NCBI GenBank assembly: GCA_030549955.1
Contig: JAUQQI010000242.1
Location: 1-8,748, forward strand
From: Chloroflexota bacterium
Lineage (GTDB): Bacteria; Chloroflexota; Dehalococcoidia; JAUQQI01
Direction of reading: 5' to 3'
Length of the DNA: 8,748 nt
The translations under genes were made by a program, and so were the position numbers. How positions within the stretch are numbered: position 1 is the first letter of the stretch; the number at the start of each line of letters is the position of its first letter. Below are positions 7,701-8,748 of the stretch, in pieces. A model generated the notes under the pieces. That model made no database searches, was not told the DNA's origin, and saw only the letters and a list, made by a program, of their open reading frames with translations.

Positions 7701-8748
7701 AAAGCCGCAAGGGGGGTATCATCCCCCATCGACCAGACCAGGTCCTGGCCCTGGGCCACAAGGGACTTCGCAACCATCTTGACGTCCTCATTCGTCCACC
7801 CGTGGGCGCACTGCAACCTGGCCAGTTCCGCCGGGTCGGTTCTTGAAGTCGAACCTTTCCCGTCGGGCACAAAGTAGAAGCGCCGCTCCCGCAACCACCC
7901 GCTGTAGGGCCGGCCCGCCGCAAGCTCGGTCAGGACCTCGGCCTTTCCCATAAACCGGCCGGTTGCAAGGTCGACCGCAATGATATCGCCTGGCCCGAGC
8001 CGGCCCCGGTACTCGACCCGGTCGGGCTCGACATCGATGACCCCGGCTTCGGATGCGGCAATAACCAGGCCGTCTTTCAGAACCTGATACCGGAGGGGAC
8101 GCAGCCCGTTTCGGTCCAGGACGGCCCCGACGTAGCGGCCGTCGGCGAAGGCGATGGCCGCCGGCCCATCCCAGGGCTCCATCAGGCCGGCATGGAAGTC
8201 ATAAAAGGCCCGCCACTCCGGGTCGAGGTCATCCCGGCCTTCCCAGGCCTCGGGAATAAGCATGAGCATCCCGTGAAGGATGCTCCGGCCCGAAAGGACA
8301 AGGAGCTCCAGGGTATTATCAAGCATCGCCGAATCGCTCCCGCCCGGGACGATGACCGGTTTCAAGGATCCGAGGGCCTCACCCCAGACCGGGGAAGCGA
8401 GCTCCGGCTCCCGGGCCTTCATCCAGTTGACGTTGCCGGTCAGGGTGTTGATTTCCCCATTGTGGGCCAGGAACCGGAACGGCTGAGCGAGGGGCCAGGT
8501 TGGGAACGTATTCGTGCTGTAGCGCTGGTGGAAGATGGCAAAGTCCGAGACAAAGTCCGGGTCGGAGAGGTCGGGATAGAAGCCGGCCAGCTGCTTTGCG
8601 ACCAGGAGCCCCTTGTAAACAATGGTCCGGTGGGAACACGACGGAATGTAGACGTTCAGCCCCCGCTCCCTGAAGGCGGCCTCGGCCTCCTTCCGGGCAA
8701 GGTAAAGCCGCCGCTCGTAGTCGAGGCCTGAGAGGGACCCCGCCGGCA
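4703..8748 (-). CDS. gltB: glutamate synthase large subunit (partial, N-terminus outside window)
   Basis: The reading frame stays open to the window edge; 1347 residues are visible. The enzyme transfers glutamine amide nitrogen to 2-oxoglutarate, making two glutamates. In order: the rest of the class II glutamine amidotransferase domain (HQRYSTNTFP, then AHNGEINTLTGN, at fragment residues ~70-105), the central domain, the FMN-binding synthase domain (SKPGEGGQLP, then ISPPPHHDIYSIEDLAQL), the [3Fe-4S] cysteines C965, C971 and C976 in C-x5-C-x4-C (codons at 5852-5854, 5834-5836 and 5819-5821), and the C-terminal glycine-rich beta-helix domain (GKGMSGGEV). An internal ATG at 8420-8422 is not the start, since conserved sequence continues upstream of it. 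Compared with the Azospirillum enzyme, roughly 140 residues, including the catalytic Cys1, are missing. No gltD follows; korA does, after 82 bases. NADPH- versus ferredoxin-dependence is undecided. Confidence 0.95.
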   Translation of the reverse strand, partial: PAGSLSGLDYERRLYLARKEAEAAFRERGLNVYIPSCSHRTIVYKGLLVAKQLAGFYPDLSDPDFVSDFAIFHQRYSTNTFPTWPLAQPFRFLAHNGEINTLTGNVNWMKAREPELASPVWGEALGSLKPVIVPGGSDSAMLDNTLELLVLSGRSILHGMLMLIPEAWEGRDDLDPEWRAFYDFHAGLMEPWDGPAAIAFADGRYVGAVLDRNGLRPLRYQVLKDGLVIAASEAGVIDVEPDRVEYRGRLGPGDIIAVDLATGRFMGKAEVLTELAAGRPYSGWLRERRFYFVPDGKGSTSRTDPAELARLQCAHGWTNEDVKMVAKSLVAQGQDLVWSMGDDTPLAALSTFRRPLSFYFKQRFAQVTNPPIDPFREGLVMSLDVYLGPRPSLLEESADHARVIHLPSPILTEADLEKLIGGSPFRVEVLRCLFPATNPDALEPAVEELCTRAEAAVDAGAELLVLSDRGVGPDQAPIPMLLAVAAVHHHLIRRGKRMRADLVAETGAVWDIHQAALLVGYGAGAVCPYLLFETARTQATTERDLAGVSPERAVKNARTALEKGLLKIMSKMGISALRSYRGAQVFEVLGLDNRVVERYFPDTPARLGGVGLRDLAEDILYWHRVAFGGQLQKDRLPDIGYVRHRRDGEYHGYNPEVIKAIHKAVETGDYQDYLYYLQVVRAGQLRSLRDLMEIVSDRPPISVEEVEPVEEIRRRFVVSAMSLGALSRAAQEVLAVAMNRIGARTNTGEGGEDRTWYRPLPNGDWANNRVKQVASARFGVTTEYLTMADELEIKIAQGSKPGEGGQLPAIKVSEFIARVRHTIPGIQLISPPPHHDIYSIEDLAQLIYDLKTVNPRARVGVKLVAESGVGTIAAGVAKAYADYIQISGMDGGTGASPLSSIKNAGCPWELGLAETQQVLMLNGLRGRVRLRTDGGLKTGRDVVIAALLGADEYGFGTAALVAIGCDMARQCHLNTCPAGIATQREDLVRSRFKGRPEHVINFFTFIAQEVRQILAAMGYRRLDEIIGRVDLLRPRSDLPTGSRAARVDLSAILKDPDPSRTLPRRQAQDRNDPPHPRFDDRVLPELEPYIRAGRPVCYEAAVRNSDLTIGARIAGEIVRHHGLQGLPPGTIELRLTGSAGQSFGAFCANGLRLILEGEANDYVGKGMSGGEVVIFPPRSASFRPEENVIIGNTVLYGATGGRLFVAGRAGERFAVRNSGAVAVVEGTGDHCCEYMTEGLVVVLGPTGRNFGAGMSHGRAYVFDPDGTFPRKYNPDMVSIRRLEGDEAEELRELVQTHHCLTGSSRAAEILARWPEVLGQFWAVVPKAAPEAVSAPGGVPTREEKAAD

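Overview
This window comes from a high-GC bacterial chromosome and centres on 2-oxoglutarate. Bacterial character is shown by TATAAT-type -10 boxes, strong Shine-Dalgarno sequences and a bacterial-type tRNA-Gln. The protein styles (a two-subunit 2-oxoacid:ferredoxin oxidoreductase, a short isocitrate dehydrogenase, a long glutamate synthase) and the heavy use of CGG for arginine would fit an anaerobic, possibly thermophilic, Firmicutes-like organism. That placement is inference; nothing here identifies a genus.

Layout by coordinate: bases 1-55 are a short downstream region with a GC-rich hairpin. Bases 56-1141 (minus) encode an isocitrate dehydrogenase of the isocitrate/isopropylmalate family. 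Bases 1142-1253 are a compact divergent regulatory region with a -10 box on each strand and a 12-bp perfect inverted repeat between them. Bases 1254-1324 (plus) are tRNA-Gln(UUG). Bases 1325-1799 hold a small plus-strand coding remnant that changes reading frame near 1586-1602. Bases 1800-2744 and 2761-4620 (both minus) encode the beta subunit and the fused gamma-alpha subunit of a 2-oxoacid:ferredoxin oxidoreductase. Bases 4703-8748 (minus) are the large subunit of glutamate synthase; its N-terminus, including the expected catalytic cysteine, lies beyond the window end.

Transcription on the minus strand runs gltB, korA, korB, with gaps of 82 and 16 bases, so a single operon is plausible. icd has its own promoter and is separated from korB by the oppositely oriented tRNA and remnant. 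Functionally, isocitrate dehydrogenase interconverts isocitrate and 2-oxoglutarate, the oxidoreductase interconverts 2-oxoglutarate and succinyl-CoA with ferredoxin, and glutamate synthase turns 2-oxoglutarate plus glutamine into glutamate. The genes therefore join the TCA cycle, oxidative or reductive, to nitrogen assimilation, and a glutamine tRNA sits among them. I see no mobile element, CRISPR array or clearly new system. The least explained parts are the divergent icd/tRNA-Gln control region and the frame-split small gene.
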